Part shown: piece by piece, positions 18,839 to 26,960 of the stretch
How the letters are laid out: every line of letters starts with the position of its first letter
How positions within the stretch are numbered: the stretch's first letter is position 1
From: Allobosea sp. Root483D1
Lineage (GTDB): Bacteria > Pseudomonadota > Alphaproteobacteria > Rhizobiales > Beijerinckiaceae
Direction: 5' to 3'
NCBI RefSeq assembly: GCF_001429505.1
Contig: NZ_LMJW01000004.1
Coordinates: 60,531-124,530 of the forward strand
Length of the DNA: 64,000 nt
Notes under the pieces: generated by a model
What the model was told of the DNA's origin: nothing
Database searches by the model: none
The model's input: the letters and a program-made list of their open reading frames with translations, nothing else
Made by a program: the position numbers and the translations under genes

Positions 18839-19672
18839 TCAGGCTTCGTCGAGGCCGATGTCCACCGCCGGAGCCGACTGGGTGATCTTGCTGGTCGAGA
18901 TGTAGTCGACGCCGGTCTTGGAGATCGGGCCGATCGTGTCGATGTTGATGCCGCCGGAGGCCTCGATCTTGGCGCGGCCGGCGATCAACCTGACGGCTTC
19001 GGTCATGTCGGCGACCGACATGTTGTCGAGCATGATCACGTCGGCGCCGCACTTGGCGGCTTCCTCGACCTGGCCGAGATTGTCGCACTCGACCTCGAGC
19101 TTGGTCAGCACCGGCAACTTCTTGCGGGCGCGCTCGACGGCGGCGGTGATGCTGCCGCAGACGGCGATGTGGTTGTCCTTGATCATCACGCCGTTATCGA
19201 GGCCGAGGCGGTGGTTGAGGCCGCCGCCGCAGGTCACGGCGTGCTTCTCCATCATGCGCAGGCCCGGCGTGGTCTTGCGGGTGTCGATCAGGCGCGCCTT
19301 GCTGCCGGCCATGGCGGCAGCATAGCGGGCGGTCTCGTTGGCGATGCCGGAGAGGCGCTGGGCGATGTTGAGGGCCGTGCGCTCGGCGGTGAGCACGCTG
19401 CGGGCGGCGCCCTCGATCTCGACCAGGATCGCGCCCTTCTCGACCTTGTCGCCGTCCTTGACCAGCAGGGTCACCTTGAGCTCGGGATCGTAGCGCTTGA
19501 ACACCCGGGCCGCGATCTCGACGCCGGCGACGATCATCGGCTCGCGGGCGTTCATCTGGAACTTGCCGGTCTCGTCGGCCTCGATCATCACCTGGACGGT
19601 GAGGTCGCAGGCGCCGATGTCCTCGATCAGCCAATGGTCGATCAGGCGATCCGTGGCGAAGCTGTCATACAT
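18839..19672 (-). CDS. nadC: NadC-like nicotinate-nucleotide pyrophosphorylase (carboxylating)
   Basis: A 277-aa phosphoribosyltransferase matching NadC, which turns quinolinate + PRPP into nicotinate mononucleotide, CO2 and PPi. Substrate-binding motifs are intact: LIDTRKTTPGLR, CGGGLNHRLGLDNGVMIKDNHI and LTAERTALNIAQRLSGIA. Start at 19672 (MYDSFATDR) has AAGGGG upstream; a longer frame to 19780 would include the operator. No nadA or nadB is nearby, so this may be a paralogue acting on another pyridine carboxylate. Followed by the PhnN-phosphorylase fusion, which could supply its PRPP. Confidence 0.87.
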   Translation of the reverse strand: MYDSFATDRLIDHWLIEDIGACDLTVQVMIEADETGKFQMNAREPMIVAGVEIAARVFKRYDPELKVTLLVKDGDKVEKGAILVEIEGAARSVLTAERTALNIAQRLSGIANETARYAAAMAGSKARLIDTRKTTPGLRMMEKHAVTCGGGLNHRLGLDNGVMIKDNHIAVCGSITAAVERARKKLPVLTKLEVECDNLGQVEEAAKCGADVIMLDNMSVADMTEAVRLIAGRAKIEASGGINIDTIGPISKTGVDYISTSKITQSAPAVDIGLDEA

Positions 19673-19712
19673 GGAAGGCCCCTTTTCTCCCGCGGCGGCG
19701 CCGCTCGAAACA

Positions 19713-19728
19713 TGTTTGTATGCAAACA
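19713..19728. promoter_or_regulatory. Operator-like palindrome TGTTTG-TATG-CAAACA
   Basis: Six-base arms around TATG, 40 bp upstream of the NadC-like start. Part of the 392-bp divergent region 19673-20064, which contains three related palindromes and no gene. Confidence 0.65.
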
Positions 19729-19848
19729 ATAGCAGCGGGGAAATTTGGCTGTCAATGCGCCATCGAAGCCGTGCTTGCAACCGGCAAGCGTGTCACGGCG
19801 AGGTCATCTCCGCACGGTAGAATTAGCCTCGTGCGGGGCCGCAACTAA

Positions 19849-19862
19849 TCTTGTATGCAAGA
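19849..19862. promoter_or_regulatory. Operator-like palindrome TCTTG-TATG-CAAGA
   Basis: Five-base arms around the same TATG core as the site at 19713, in the middle of the divergent region between the NadC-like and 6-hydroxynicotinate-reductase-like genes. Confidence 0.5.
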
Positions 19863-20014
19863 ATTGACTGCCGCGGCCCTTTTCCGGCCTTGCTGACCGG
19901 CGCTGGCTCGGCTGCACTGACCGACGCGTGGGCCAATCCCGAAATCCGGCGTAGATTGGGCGCCGCCTCACGCCTCGCCTTGTCTTGACTCGGTCTAAGA
20001 GGCGCGCCAGTATC

Positions 20015-20028
20015 GTTTGTACACAAAC
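20015..20028. promoter_or_regulatory. Operator-like palindrome GTTTG-TACA-CAAAC
   Basis: Five-base arms around TACA, 36 bp upstream of the start at 20065. A TTGACT lies near 19984-19989, a possible -35, which would put the palindrome over the -10/start region as expected for a repressor site. Confidence 0.6.
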
Positions 20029-20064
20029 AAAATCCGAACATCCGCTCTGCGGCGAGGATCAAGC

Positions 20065-21549
20065 ATGGCGCTGGACGAAGCGAGCCCGGTCGCGGACGAC
20101 AAGATCCGCTGCGATGCCTGCCCGGTGATGTGCTTCATCAAGCCCGGCGCCGTCGGCGCCTGCGATCGCTACGGCAATGTCGAGGGCGAGCTGGTGCGGA
20201 TGGAGCCGCATGTCGTGCTCGAGCGCACGCTGGAGCATGGCGGCGAGATCGTGCCCTTCGCCGGATCACGCGAATGGGACGGGGAGATCGTGCACCAGCA
20301 GGGCACCTTCATCACAGCGATCGGCGCCGGCACCACCTATCCCGACTACAAGCCGGCCCCGTTCATCGTCTCGTCCGAGGTCGACGGCGTCGAAATGGTC
20401 ACCGTCGTGACCGAGGGCATCTTCAGCTATTGCGGCATCAAGGTGAAGATCGACACCGATCGCTTTCTCGGCCCCGAGCAGGCGACGGTGCGGGTCGAGG
20501 GCGAGGCGATCGGCCACGTCACCACCGGCGAATACGGCTCGCAGATGCTCTCGCTCGGCGGCGTCCACCACCTCACCGGCGGCTCGAAGAAGGAGGGTCG
20601 TGTCACCTGCGACGCGCTGCTCCAGCTCAGCAACGGCAAGGCGGTCGAGCTCACCATCGACGATGGCGAGAGCGTGATCGTGCAGGCCGGCAAGCCGCCG
20701 ATCGTCAACGGCGTCCAGGAGAGCCGGATGCGCGTCGGCTGTGGCTCGGCGACGATCGGCATCTTCGCCAAGCAATGGCATGGCAAGGTCGACGAGGTCG
20801 TGGTCGTCGACGATCACATCACCGGCGTGCTCTCCGAGCACCAGGCCGGCAAGCTGCTCGGCATGCCCGGCACCGGCATCAAGCTGAAGGGCCGTCGCTC
20901 GACGCCTGGCCGCTATTTCCAGGTGGCGCAGCCGGGCACCGGCTGGGGTGGCACCAATATCAGCGACCCACTCACCATTCTCGGGCCATTCGACCCCAAG
21001 GTCGCCTATGCCGGCCTGCGCCTCCTGATGGTTTCGACCACCGGCGAGCATGCCGCCTATTACGAGCTCGACGAGAACCTCGTTCCGGTCGAGACGCAGA
21101 TGCCGCAGCCGCTGGTCGATGCGGTCGAGCGCATCGCCGAGAATTGCGAGCCGGCGCTCTCGACCGTGCTCTTCATCGGCGGCGCCGGCGGCTCGCTGCG
21201 CGCCGGCGTCACTGAGAACCCGGTCCGGCTGACCCGCTCGGTCAAGGACGCGCTGACCTATGTCACCTGCGGCGGCGCGCCGGTCTACATCTGGCCGGGC
21301 GGCGGCATCACCTTCATGGTCGACGTCACCCGCCTGCCCGAGAACGCCTTCGGCTACGTGCCGACGCCGGCACTGGTCGCGCCGCTCGAATTCACCATGA
21401 GCCTGACCGATTACGAGGCGCTCGGCGGCCATATGGATGCGATTCAGCCGCTCGCCTCGCTCAAGGGCGGCAGCCAGCTGCGCCTGCCCCAGCGCCCGGA
21501 CAATCCCTGGCCGCTGGCGCCCGAGCAGCCGCGCCGCTCGCTCGGCTAG
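20065..21549 (+). CDS. 6-hydroxynicotinate reductase-like protein
   Basis: A 494-aa protein of the group usually named 6-hydroxynicotinate reductase in rhizobial genomes (assignment from memory of the family). The N-terminus has a cysteine cluster C16-x2-C19-x3-C23-x9-C33 within CDACPVMCFIKPGAVGAC, consistent with a [4Fe-4S] cluster; the remainder is rich in short Gly-containing strands. No signal peptide, so cytoplasmic. In Eubacterium, 6-hydroxynicotinate reductase reduces the pyridine ring during nicotinate fermentation; whether this aerobic-type relative does the same is unproven. Followed after 4 bp by a UPF0280 gene and two AA_synth genes, a tight operon. Start at 20065 has GAGG upstream. 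Confidence 0.72.
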   Translation: MALDEASPVADDKIRCDACPVMCFIKPGAVGACDRYGNVEGELVRMEPHVVLERTLEHGGEIVPFAGSREWDGEIVHQQGTFITAIGAGTTYPDYKPAPFIVSSEVDGVEMVTVVTEGIFSYCGIKVKIDTDRFLGPEQATVRVEGEAIGHVTTGEYGSQMLSLGGVHHLTGGSKKEGRVTCDALLQLSNGKAVELTIDDGESVIVQAGKPPIVNGVQESRMRVGCGSATIGIFAKQWHGKVDEVVVVDDHITGVLSEHQAGKLLGMPGTGIKLKGRRSTPGRYFQVAQPGTGWGGTNISDPLTILGPFDPKVAYAGLRLLMVSTTGEHAAYYELDENLVPVETQMPQPLVDAVERIAENCEPALSTVLFIGGAGGSLRAGVTENPVRLTRSVKDALTYVTCGGAPVYIWPGGGITFMVDVTRLPENAFGYVPTPALVAPLEFTMSLTDYEALGGHMDAIQPLASLKGGSQLRLPQRPDNPWPLAPEQPRRSLG

Positions 21550-21553
21550 GGCG

Positions 21554-22444
21554 ATGCGCTTCGAGGCTCCCTCCGCGCGCTTCCTGCCGGATGGCAGGCG
21601 CCTGCTCCTGCAGCAGGGGCCGATCGATCTCGTCATCGAGGCCGTCGGAGAGCAAAGCGCGGTGAAGGCCGCGCATGAGGCGGCTGTTCTACGCTTCGAC
21701 GGCCTGCTCGCCGAGCTCTGCGATGAATTGAAGCTGCTGCGAACGGCGGTGAGCAGGACGAGTCCGCTGCCGCTCGGCCCCGTCGCCCGGCGCATGCATG
21801 CCGCGGTCGCGCCGTTCGCCGAGCGCAGCTTCATCACGCCGATGGCGGCCGTCGCCGGCTCGGTGGCGCAGGAGATCCTCGGCGCGATGCACGCGGCCGC
21901 GCCGCTCACCCGCGCCTATGTCAACAATGGCGGTGACATCGCCTTGCATCTCGCCGCCGGCGCGCAATTCCGCATCGGCTTGGTGAAACGCCCCGACCAG
22001 CCGGAGTTCTTCGCCACCGCAACGATCCGGCCGGAAGACGGTGTCGCCGGCATTGCGACCTCGGGCTATCCCGGGCGCAGCTTCTCGCTGGGGATCGCCG
22101 AGGCGGTGACTGTGCTGGCCCCGAGCGCGGCCATGGCCGACGCCTCCGCGACTGTGATCGCCAATGCGATCGACCTGCCTGGCCATCCCGCGGTCGAGCG
22201 CCTGCCGGCCAGTTCCATCCAGGCCGACAGCGATCTCGGCGAGCGGCTGGTCACCCGGCATGTCGGCCCGCTTGCCACGGACGAGATCGAAACCGCGCTC
22301 GCCGCCGGCCTCGCCGAGGCGGAACGCCTGCGTCAGGCCGGCCTGATCGTCTCGGCCGCCATGCATCTGCAGGGCGTGAGCCGCACGCTTCCCACGCCTA
22401 TGATCGTTCAAGAAGACCCCGAGAGGAGACTTGCCCGTGCCTGA
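21554..22444 (+). CDS. UPF0280-family protein (ApbE-like fold)
   Basis: A 296-aa member of UPF0280. Seen: RSFITPMAAVAGSVAQEIL near residues 92-110 and AYVNNGGDIALHLAAG near 118-133, the family core; this recalls the N-GGDI region of ApbE flavin transferases, a structurally related superfamily. Function unknown. If ApbE-like, it could attach flavin to, or bind flavin for, a partner of the reductase-like protein encoded 4 bp upstream. The gene overlaps the next one by 8 bp. The start at 21554 is chosen because the earlier open frame lies inside the upstream gene. Confidence 0.8.
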   Translation: MRFEAPSARFLPDGRRLLLQQGPIDLVIEAVGEQSAVKAAHEAAVLRFDGLLAELCDELKLLRTAVSRTSPLPLGPVARRMHAAVAPFAERSFITPMAAVAGSVAQEILGAMHAAAPLTRAYVNNGGDIALHLAAGAQFRIGLVKRPDQPEFFATATIRPEDGVAGIATSGYPGRSFSLGIAEAVTVLAPSAAMADASATVIANAIDLPGHPAVERLPASSIQADSDLGERLVTRHVGPLATDEIETALAAGLAEAERLRQAGLIVSAAMHLQGVSRTLPTPMIVQEDPERRLARA

Positions 22445-23021
22445 GATCGCCGTGCGAAAATACGCCGTGACCGTCGAGGAGATTTTTCACGAGGGCGGCC
22501 CGGCCGCTTCGGTGCCGCTGAAGCGCGGCGCGGCGCTGGCCGTGATCGCCAACCCCTATGCCGGCCGCTATGTCGAAGACATCCAGGGCTTCATGGACGA
22601 TCTGAAGCCGTTCGGCCTTTCCATGGCGCAGCGCCTGCTTGCGGCGATGGGCGGCGACGTCAAGGCGATCGAGGGCTATGGCAAGGGCGCCATCGTCGGC
22701 GCCGCCGGCGAGCTCGAGCACGGCGCGCTCTGGCATGTGCCGGGCGGCTACGCCATGCGCGAATTGCTCGGCGACGCCAAGGCGATCGTGCCTTCGACCA
22801 AGAAGGTCGGCGGGCCCGGCACGCGGCTCGACATTCCGGTCACCCATGTCAACGCATCCTATGTCCGCAGTCATTTCGACTCCTTCGAGATCGGCATCAC
22901 CGACGCGCCCCGGGCCGATGAATTGCTGTTCGCGCTGGTGATGACGACCGGCTCGCGCATCCACGCCCGCGTCGGCGGGCTCAAGGCGAGCGAGATCAAG
23001 GGTGAGGACGGCCTGCGATGA
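22437..23021 (+). CDS. AA_synth (DUF1185) family protein, copy 1
   Basis: A 194-aa protein of the 'amino acid synthesis' family, which has no established biochemical activity. Typical segments are VIANPYAGRYVEDIQGFMD, GYGKGAIVGAAGELEHGA and HVNASYVRSHFDSFEIGI. I chose a GTG start at 22437 because AGGAG lies 8 bp upstream; the TTG at 22431 is too close. Same length and layout as copy 2 immediately downstream, so they probably form a heteromer or act in sequence. Confidence 0.85.
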   Translation: MPEIAVRKYAVTVEEIFHEGGPAASVPLKRGAALAVIANPYAGRYVEDIQGFMDDLKPFGLSMAQRLLAAMGGDVKAIEGYGKGAIVGAAGELEHGALWHVPGGYAMRELLGDAKAIVPSTKKVGGPGTRLDIPVTHVNASYVRSHFDSFEIGITDAPRADELLFALVMTTGSRIHARVGGLKASEIKGEDGLR

Positions 23022-23602
23022 AAGCCCGGATTCGCAAGATCGTCACGGTTCTCGACGAGACCCATAGCGAGCTCGGCCGGCCGGTCTCGCCGCCGATCAA
23101 GCGCGCCGCCGCCGTCGCCGTGATCGCCAATCCCTTCGCCGGCACCTATCAGGAAGACCTCTCCGAGCTGATCGATATCGGCGAGGAGCTCGGCGATCTG
23201 CTCGGCCGCCATGCGCTGGCTGCGCTCGGCATCGAAGGCGAGGCGGTCCAGGGCTATGGCAAGGCCGCCGCCGTCGGCGAGGACGGCGAGCTGGAGCACG
23301 CCGCCGCGATCCTGCATCCCAAGCTCGGTGCCCCGCTGCGAAAGCTCCTGGGCAAGGCGCCGGCGCTGATCCCGTCCTCGAAGAAGCGTGGCTCGCTCGG
23401 CGTCGTGCTCGACGTGCCGCTCGGCCACAAGGCGGCGGCCTATGTCCGCAGCCATTTCGACGGCATGGAGGTCCGGATTTCGGACGCCCCGCGCGCCGGC
23501 GAAATCGTCGTCGCAGTAGCGTTGACCAGCGGCGGCCGGCCATTGCCGCGCGTCGGCGGGCTCACCCATGCCGAGGCGAAAGGCGAGGACGGTTTGCGCT
23601 GA
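23018..23602 (+). CDS. AA_synth (DUF1185) family protein, copy 2
   Basis: A 194-aa paralogue of copy 1; the stop and start codons overlap as ATGA. Matching segments are VIANPFAGTYQEDLSELID, GYGKAAAVGEDGELEHAA, AAYVRSHFDGMEVRISDAPRAGE and the same C-terminal ending KGEDGLR. Length is identical to copy 1, indicating tandem duplication with divergence in the first half. Last gene of the operon starting at 20065; it converges on the xylose-type importer. Confidence 0.85.
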   Translation: MKARIRKIVTVLDETHSELGRPVSPPIKRAAAVAVIANPFAGTYQEDLSELIDIGEELGDLLGRHALAALGIEGEAVQGYGKAAAVGEDGELEHAAAILHPKLGAPLRKLLGKAPALIPSSKKRGSLGVVLDVPLGHKAAAYVRSHFDGMEVRISDAPRAGEIVVAVALTSGGRPLPRVGGLTHAEAKGEDGLR

Positions 23603-23633
23603 GAGGCGCCCGCACGTCCTTTCGTGAGCGCTG

Positions 23634-24413
23634 CTAGCTGCGCAGCGCGCCCGGCCCGGCCACCGCGCCGGGCGGGCATTTTCCGGAGATGATCATGCCC
23701 AGCACCTCGTCCTGCGTGACGTCGCGGACATGGGCGCTGCCGACGACCTTGCCATTCTTCATCACACTGACGCGGTCGGCGAGGTCGAAGACATCGTGCA
23801 AATCGTGGCTGATCAGGAAGATGCCGATGCCCTGCTTCTTCAGCTCGAGGATGAGCTCGGCGACCTGCTTCGTTTCTGCCGGTCCCAGCGCCGCCGTCGG
23901 CTCGTCCATGATCAGCACCCGGGCGTTGAAATAGATCGCGCGGGCGATAGCGACCGACTGGCGCTGGCCGCCGGAGAGCGCCTTCACCGGCTCCTTGAAG
24001 CGGCGAAAATGCGGGTTGAGCCGACCCATGACCTTGCGGGTCTCGGCTTCCATGGCGCTGTCGTCGAGCGTGCCCCAGGAGGTCAGCAGTTCGCGGCCAA
24101 GGAAGATATTGGCGGCGGCATCGACATTGTCGGCCAGAGCGAGCGTCTGGTAGATCGTCTCGATGCCGTGGCGCTTGGCGTCGCGCGGCGAGGAGATCGC
24201 GGCCGGCTCGCCGGCGATCCTGATCTCGCCGGCATCGGCGCGATAGGCCCCCGACAGGATCTTGATCAGCGTCGACTTGCCGGCGCCGTTATGGCCGAGC
24301 AACCCGACGACCTCGCCAGCATGGAGATCGACACTGGCATGGTCGACCGCCTTGATGCCGCCGAAGGCGATCGAGATCTCGCGCATCTCGACGAGGGGCG
24401 TGGTCATGTCCAT
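23634..24413 (-). CDS. Sugar ABC transporter ATP-binding protein (XylG/FrcA-like, single domain)
   Basis: A 259-aa single-domain ATPase: Walker [10 protein letters not shown] at residues 40-48, signature LSGGQRQ, Walker [13 protein letters not shown] and [15 protein letters not shown]. Third gene of the minus-strand importer, 11 bp after the permease. Close in form to the ATPase at 13994, so the window has two importers of this type. Confidence 0.92.
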   Translation of the reverse strand: MDMTTPLVEMREISIAFGGIKAVDHASVDLHAGEVVGLLGHNGAGKSTLIKILSGAYRADAGEIRIAGEPAAISSPRDAKRHGIETIYQTLALADNVDAAANIFLGRELLTSWGTLDDSAMEAETRKVMGRLNPHFRRFKEPVKALSGGQRQSVAIARAIYFNARVLIMDEPTAALGPAETKQVAELILELKKQGIGIFLISHDLHDVFDLADRVSVMKNGKVVGSAHVRDVTQDEVLGMIISGKCPPGAVAGPGALRS

Positions 24414-24424
24414 GGCACCCTCCG

Positions 24425-25729
24425 TCAGCCGAGCCGCTTGCGATAGAGCCCGTCGAGCCAGACGGCGAGCACGAGCACGATGCCGACGACGATGTTCTGC
24501 AAGGGCGTGTCGACGCCGATCAGAACCATGCCCGATTGCAGCGACTGCATCACCAGCGCGCCCAGCATCGCACCCACGATCGTGCCGACGCCGCCCGCGA
24601 GCGAGGTGCCGCCGATCACCGCCGCGGCGATGACATAGAGCTCGTCGAGCTGCCCGGCCGAATTGGTCGCCGCGTTGAGCCGGGCGGTCGAGATGCAGGC
24701 GCCGATGCCGACCAGCACGCCCATCAGCCCGTAGACCAGCATCAGCACTTTTCGCGTGTTGACGCCGGAGAGCTGCGCGGCTTCCGGATTGCCACCGATG
24801 GCGAAGACATAGCGACCGAAGCGCAAACGCGTCGCCAGGAAACTCATGGCGACGCCGACTGCGAGCGCCAGCAGCACCGGCACGGCAAGGCCATGACCGA
24901 TGGCAAGCCCGCCCTCAGGCCAGGTTCCGCCTTGCGCCTCGGTCATCCGGCGGGCGACGCCGGCCGGCAGGAGATAGGCGTTGGCGATCAACACGCTTCC
25001 AATCACCGTGCCACAGGCGAGCGCAGCCAGCGCGATCTCGGCCCAGAACGGGCGCAGGGCGAAGCCGTAGCGCTTGCGCCGGCGGCGCGTGAAGACGATC
25101 GCGGTGAGAATCAGGGCGCAGATGACAAGCCCGATCGCCCAGGAGGCGGTGGTGCCGATCGCGCCCTCGATGCCGCCGCCGAGCGGGCGGAAGCGCGAAT
25201 CCATCGGCGCGATGGTCTGGCCTTGCGTGACCCACCAGGCGCCGCCGCGCCAGACCAGCAGGCCGCCGAGCGTGACGATGAAGGAGGGGATGGCGAGATA
25301 GGCGATCAGCGCGCCCTGGAACAGGCCGATCAGGCCGCCGAGCGCGATCGCGGCGAGGATCGAGAGCAACCAGGTCGCCGGGTGCTCGAAGCCGATGAGA
25401 TCGGGCAGCAGCCGCGCCTGGACGAGGCCGGTGACCATGCCGACGAAGCCGAGCATGGAACCGACCGAGAGGTCGATATTGCGGGTGACGATGACCAGCA
25501 CCATGCCGCAGGCCATCACCGCGATCGAGGCGGTCTGGACCGAGAGGTTCCAGAGATTGCGCGGCGTCAGGAAGGCGCCGCCCGAGAGCCAGTTGAAGCC
25601 GAGCCAGATCACCGCCAGCGCGGCGATCATGCCGACCATCCGCGCATCGAACTCGATCGTGCGCAGGTGATCGGCGAGGCTTTTCGCTTCCGACGCCGGC
25701 GAGGCCGGCGCGGGAGCGATCTCAGTCAC
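24425..25729 (-). CDS. Sugar ABC transporter permease (XylH-like)
   Basis: A 434-aa BPD_transp_2 permease. Landmarks: [48 protein letters not shown] (a XylH-type segment), and [20 protein letters not shown] chose a GTG start at 25729, which gives (M)[12 protein letters not shown] and overlaps the upstream binding-protein stop by 8 bp; the open frame to 25804 would overlap that gene further. Confidence 0.9.
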   Translation of the reverse strand: MTEIAPAPASPASEAKSLADHLRTIEFDARMVGMIAALAVIWLGFNWLSGGAFLTPRNLWNLSVQTASIAVMACGMVLVIVTRNIDLSVGSMLGFVGMVTGLVQARLLPDLIGFEHPATWLLSILAAIALGGLIGLFQGALIAYLAIPSFIVTLGGLLVWRGGAWWVTQGQTIAPMDSRFRPLGGGIEGAIGTTASWAIGLVICALILTAIVFTRRRRKRYGFALRPFWAEIALAALACGTVIGSVLIANAYLLPAGVARRMTEAQGGTWPEGGLAIGHGLAVPVLLALAVGVAMSFLATRLRFGRYVFAIGGNPEAAQLSGVNTRKVLMLVYGLMGVLVGIGACISTARLNAATNSAGQLDELYVIAAAVIGGTSLAGGVGTIVGAMLGALVMQSLQSGMVLIGVDTPLQNIVVGIVLVLAVWLDGLYRKRLG

Positions 25730-26771
25730 AGGCCTTGACCTTGCCGGCGGCGACGCCCTGGCAGACCGCCGCCTTCGGCGCCCAACCGGCCTCGATGACG
25801 ACACCGAGATTGTCCTTGGTCACCGGCACCGGCTTCAGGAAGAGCGCGGTCATCTTGGCCTTGCTCGGTCCCTGATCCCAGGCGGTCGCACCGGCGACCT
25901 CGGTCAGCTTGGCGCCGCCGGCGAGCTTGATCGCGATCTCGGCGGCGTTGCGCCCGAGCTCGCGCGCATCCTTCCAGATCGTCACCGTCTGGGTGCCGAG
26001 CGCGACGCGGTTGAGCGCTGCGCGGTCGGCGTCCTGACCGGAGACCGGCACCGAGCCGGCGAGGCCCTGCGCCGCCATGGCGGCGATGGCGCCGCCGGCA
26101 GTGCCGTCATTGGCGGCGACGACGGCATCGACCTTGTTGGCATTGCGCGTCAGGATCTGCTCCATGTTGCGCTGGGCGTTGGCCGGCAGCCAGCCATCGG
26201 TATAGGCCTCGCCGACATTCTTTATCTTGCCGCCGTCGATCGCGGTTTTGAGCACCTCGATCGAGCCCTGGAACAGGAAGTTGGCATTCGGGTCCGAGCT
26301 CGAGCCCTTGATGAAGACGTAGTTGCCCTCCGGCTTCGCCTTGACGATCTCACGCGCCATCATCCGGCCGACCTCGACATTGTCGAAGGTCAGGTAGAAG
26401 GCCTGCGGGATCTCGATCAGCCGGTCATAGCCGACGACGGCGATGCCCTCGTCCACGGCCTTCTGCACGGCGGGGCGGATCGCCTGTGCATCCTGCGCCA
26501 ATACGATCAGCGCCTTGGCGCCGCGGGCGATCAGGCTCTCGACATCGGTGAGCTGCTTGGCGGGCGAGGATTGCGCGTCGGCCGAGAGATAGGTGCCGCC
26601 GACCTTTTCGATCGCCGCCTTGATCGCGGCCTCGTCGGTCTTCCAGCGCTCCTCCTGGAAGTTCGACCAGCTGACCCCGACCACCGGGCCCTTGCTCTGG
26701 GCGAAAGCGGGGAATGCGCTGCCGGAGACCGCGAGCGCCAAGCCCGCGGCGAGAATGTGGCGTCTCAACAC
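25722..26771 (-). CDS. Sugar ABC transporter substrate-binding protein (XylF-like)
   Basis: A 349-aa periplasmic binding protein. A GTG start at 26771 with AGGGAG upstream gives (M)[24 protein letters not shown], a good signal peptide; the upstream extension to 26900 is not signal-like. [47 protein letters not shown] and [17 protein letters not shown] match XylF-type proteins. The ligand could be xylose or another pentose or nucleoside-like compound; the neighbouring pentose-phosphate enzyme fusion leaves the latter open. Confidence 0.9.
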   Translation of the reverse strand: MLRRHILAAGLALAVSGSAFPAFAQSKGPVVGVSWSNFQEERWKTDEAAIKAAIEKVGGTYLSADAQSSPAKQLTDVESLIARGAKALIVLAQDAQAIRPAVQKAVDEGIAVVGYDRLIEIPQAFYLTFDNVEVGRMMAREIVKAKPEGNYVFIKGSSSDPNANFLFQGSIEVLKTAIDGGKIKNVGEAYTDGWLPANAQRNMEQILTRNANKVDAVVAANDGTAGGAIAAMAAQGLAGSVPVSGQDADRAALNRVALGTQTVTIWKDARELGRNAAEIAIKLAGGAKLTEVAGATAWDQGPSKAKMTALFLKPVPVTKDNLGVVIEAGWAPKAAVCQGVAAGKVKACD

Positions 26772-26892
26772 GGCGTTTCTCCCTCGATTGCGCCGCGCGC
26801 TTTCGTGCGGCGCGTCTGGTTGGAGGGCAGGTGAGCTTATCGGATCGGGCGCTGTCAAGCACACATTGAAGGCAGCGGCGGCTGCACGCAAA

Positions 26893-26910
26893 GATTGCAT
26901 GTAATCGATT
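26893..26910. promoter_or_regulatory. LacI-type operator candidate upstream of XylF-like gene
   Basis: GATTGCATGTAATC (26893-26906, one mismatched pair) merges with the palindrome AATCGATT (26903-26910). It lies about 120 bp upstream of the GTG at 26771. TTGACA on the minus strand (26856-26861) may belong to the promoter. Confidence 0.4.
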
Positions 26911-26960
26911 GAGCCTGCCGAAAAGCGATTAGTTCCGGATGGAATTTCGTGCCGGCTTCT

